The notes under the pieces were generated by a model, which saw only the letters and a program-made list of their open reading frames with translations, ran no database searches and was not told the origin of the DNA. From JBGQDM01 sp041495845 (GTDB taxonomy: Bacteria; Acidobacteriota; Terriglobia; Terriglobales; Acidobacteriaceae), in contig JBGQDM010000153.1 of assembly GCA_041495845.1 (NCBI GenBank), positions 1-5,597 on the forward strand: a stretch of DNA of 5,597 bases, written 5' to 3'. The position numbers were made by a program, and so were the translations under genes. This document shows positions 5,036 to 5,597 of this stretch, in pieces (position 1 is the stretch's first letter; each line of letters starts with the position of its first letter).

Positions 5036-5386
5036 ATGATGAAGACGGCGACAGAGACGGCACGCAGGCGAGTGGACATTAAGCGCAACGATCAGGTGAA
5101 AGTGATCGCGGGGCGCGACAAGGGTAAGCAGGGGCGCGTGCTGCGGGTGGACCCGGCCAGGGGACGCGTGCTGGTGGAGCACGTGATGATGGTGAAGAAA
5201 CACGTGCGGCCGAATCCGCAGCGCAACGTGAAAGGCGGCGTGGCGGAGCAGGAAAGCTCGGTGTCGCTGTCGAATGTGATGCTGGTCTGTCCTTCCTGTC
5301 AGCGTCCGGTACGCATTGGACACGACAAGAAGGGTGACCAGCGGGTGCGGGTTTGCAGCAAGTGCGATGGTGTGCTCGACAAATGA
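5036..5386 (+). CDS. rplX: 50S ribosomal protein L24 with four-cysteine C-terminus
   Basis: This gene encodes 116 residues; L24 is usually about 100-110. L24 is one of the two 50S assembly initiators and lies near the tunnel exit. The KOW motif is seen at about 15-45: IKRNDQVKVIAGRDKGKQGRVLRVDPARGRVLVEHV, followed by MMVKKHVRPNPQ and GGVAEQESSVSLSNVMLVCP. The C-terminal part has two CxxC pairs, CPSC at 85-88 and CSKC at 107-110, which resemble a zinc ribbon. E. coli L24 lacks these cysteines, but I recall similar variants in other phyla. About 10 residues (MMKTATETAR) precede the usual start. Two adjacent ATGs, 5036 and 5039, are possible; GAAGGT at 5024-5029 suits either, and 5036 was chosen. 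The stop is TGA. Confidence 0.97.
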   Translation: MMKTATETARRRVDIKRNDQVKVIAGRDKGKQGRVLRVDPARGRVLVEHVMMVKKHVRPNPQRNVKGGVAEQESSVSLSNVMLVCPSCQRPVRIGHDKKGDQRVRVCSKCDGVLDK

Positions 5387-5411
5387 AGTGGCTCACGAAC
5401 CGGTAACCACT
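5387..5411 (+). other. Small stem-loop between rplX and rplE
   Basis: AGTGG at 5387-5391 pairs perfectly with CCACT at 5407-5411. Inside, AC at 5395-5396 can pair with GT at 5403-5404, leaving a CTC/AA internal loop and a six-base GAACCG loop. It follows the rplX stop directly and lies 28 bases before the rplE ATG. There is no U-run, so it is not a typical terminator. In E. coli, S8 binds spc mRNA around the start of rplE, so a regulatory role is conceivable, but a five-base-pair stem can also arise by chance. Confidence 0.3.
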
Positions 5412-5424
5412 CCGAAACCGTGGG

Positions 5425-5429
5425 AAGGA
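5425..5429 (+). promoter_or_regulatory. Ribosome binding site for rplE
   Basis: AAGGA lies 10 bases before ATG 5440, within the purine-rich stretch GGGAAGGAACTGAAGAAA. It supports ATG 5440 as the start and hence the extended N-terminus of L5. The spacing is slightly long but usable. Confidence 0.55.
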
Positions 5430-5439
5430 ACTGAAGAAA

Positions 5440-5597
5440 ATGGCGAAGAAGGAAAAATCTGGAGCAGCGGGGGCGCCGGAAAAGGTGGCGGGACGTCCGC
5501 GGCATGGCGCCAAAGAGCGTCCCCGGCTGCGCGCGCGTTTTGAGAAGGAACTGGCGCCGGCCTTGATGAAGGAACTGGCCATCACCAACCACATGGC
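5440..5597 (+). CDS. rplE: 50S ribosomal protein L5, 5' end only (partial)
   Basis: The frame opens at ATG 5440 and runs off the right edge after 52 full codons without a stop. L5 is part of the central protuberance, carries 5S rRNA to the 50S subunit and contacts P-site tRNA. The visible family part is RLRARFEKELAPALMKELAITNHMA at about residues 29-53; this matches the start of L5, where a xxYxxExxxxLMxEFxxxNxMxVP pattern is expected. Before it are about 28 extra residues (MAKKEKSGAAGAPEKVAGRP and on), basic and Ala/Gly/Pro-rich, absent from E. coli L5. The gene order rplN-rplX-rplE supports the call. Most of the domain lies beyond the window. A later start would remove the extension, but none has a better ribosome binding site in view. 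Confidence 0.93.
   Translation, partial: MAKKEKSGAAGAPEKVAGRPRHGAKERPRLRARFEKELAPALMKELAITNHM

Noticed and set aside
5316..5543. A 75-residue + strand frame spanning the rplX end and rplE start
   Set aside because: It is out of frame with both genes and Gly/Ser-rich without family features; the rplE frame from 5440 matches L5 instead.
1..5597. A novel biological system hidden in the window
   Set aside because: Every long stretch is explained by standard ribosomal proteins in canonical order, and the gaps total only about 330 bases; nothing suggests a defence, mobile or biosynthetic system.

Overview
This window is a dense run of ribosomal protein genes, all on the + strand. It corresponds to most of the bacterial S10 operon followed directly by the start of the spc operon. 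The order is rplC (3' end only), rplD, rplW, rplB, rpsS, rplV, rpsC, rplP, rpmC, rpsQ, then rplN, rplX and rplE (5' end only), which is the canonical bacterial order. All genes with a visible start use ATG. Gaps run from a 1-base overlap (rplD/rplW) to 71 bases (rplB/rpsS). No stretch of 300 bases lacks a gene, and I see no tRNA, rRNA, mobile element, CRISPR array or convincing terminator.

The proteins form both ribosomal subunits. L2, L3, L4, L5, L14, L16, L22, L23, L24 and L29 belong to the 50S subunit; S3, S17 and S19 belong to the 30S subunit. L4 and L22 line the exit tunnel, L23 and L29 surround the tunnel exit, L2 and L16 lie near the peptidyl transferase centre, and S3 forms part of the mRNA entry site. 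The S10-type and spc-type blocks are joined by only 33 bases with no recognisable terminator or promoter, so co-transcription is likely.

The DNA is GC-rich. Protein style (for example L22 with RIRPAPMGRAFRYQRR and L14 beginning MAVMMRSMLEVADNSGA) and AGCT-type heptamer repeats in two gaps make me suspect an acidobacterium (Acidobacteriota). That is a recollection-based guess of moderate strength, with other deep-branching GC-rich Gram-negatives possible.

I do not see an undescribed biological system; this is conserved housekeeping DNA. The items worth a second look are modest: a period-7 AGCTNNN repeat in the rplW-rplB and rplB-rpsS gaps; six TAG stops among twelve ends, five of them consecutive; Ala/Pro/Lys-rich terminal extensions on S19, L22, S17 and L5; a four-cysteine zinc-ribbon-like end on L24; and a small stem-loop between rplX and rplE, near where E. 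coli has its S8 regulatory site.
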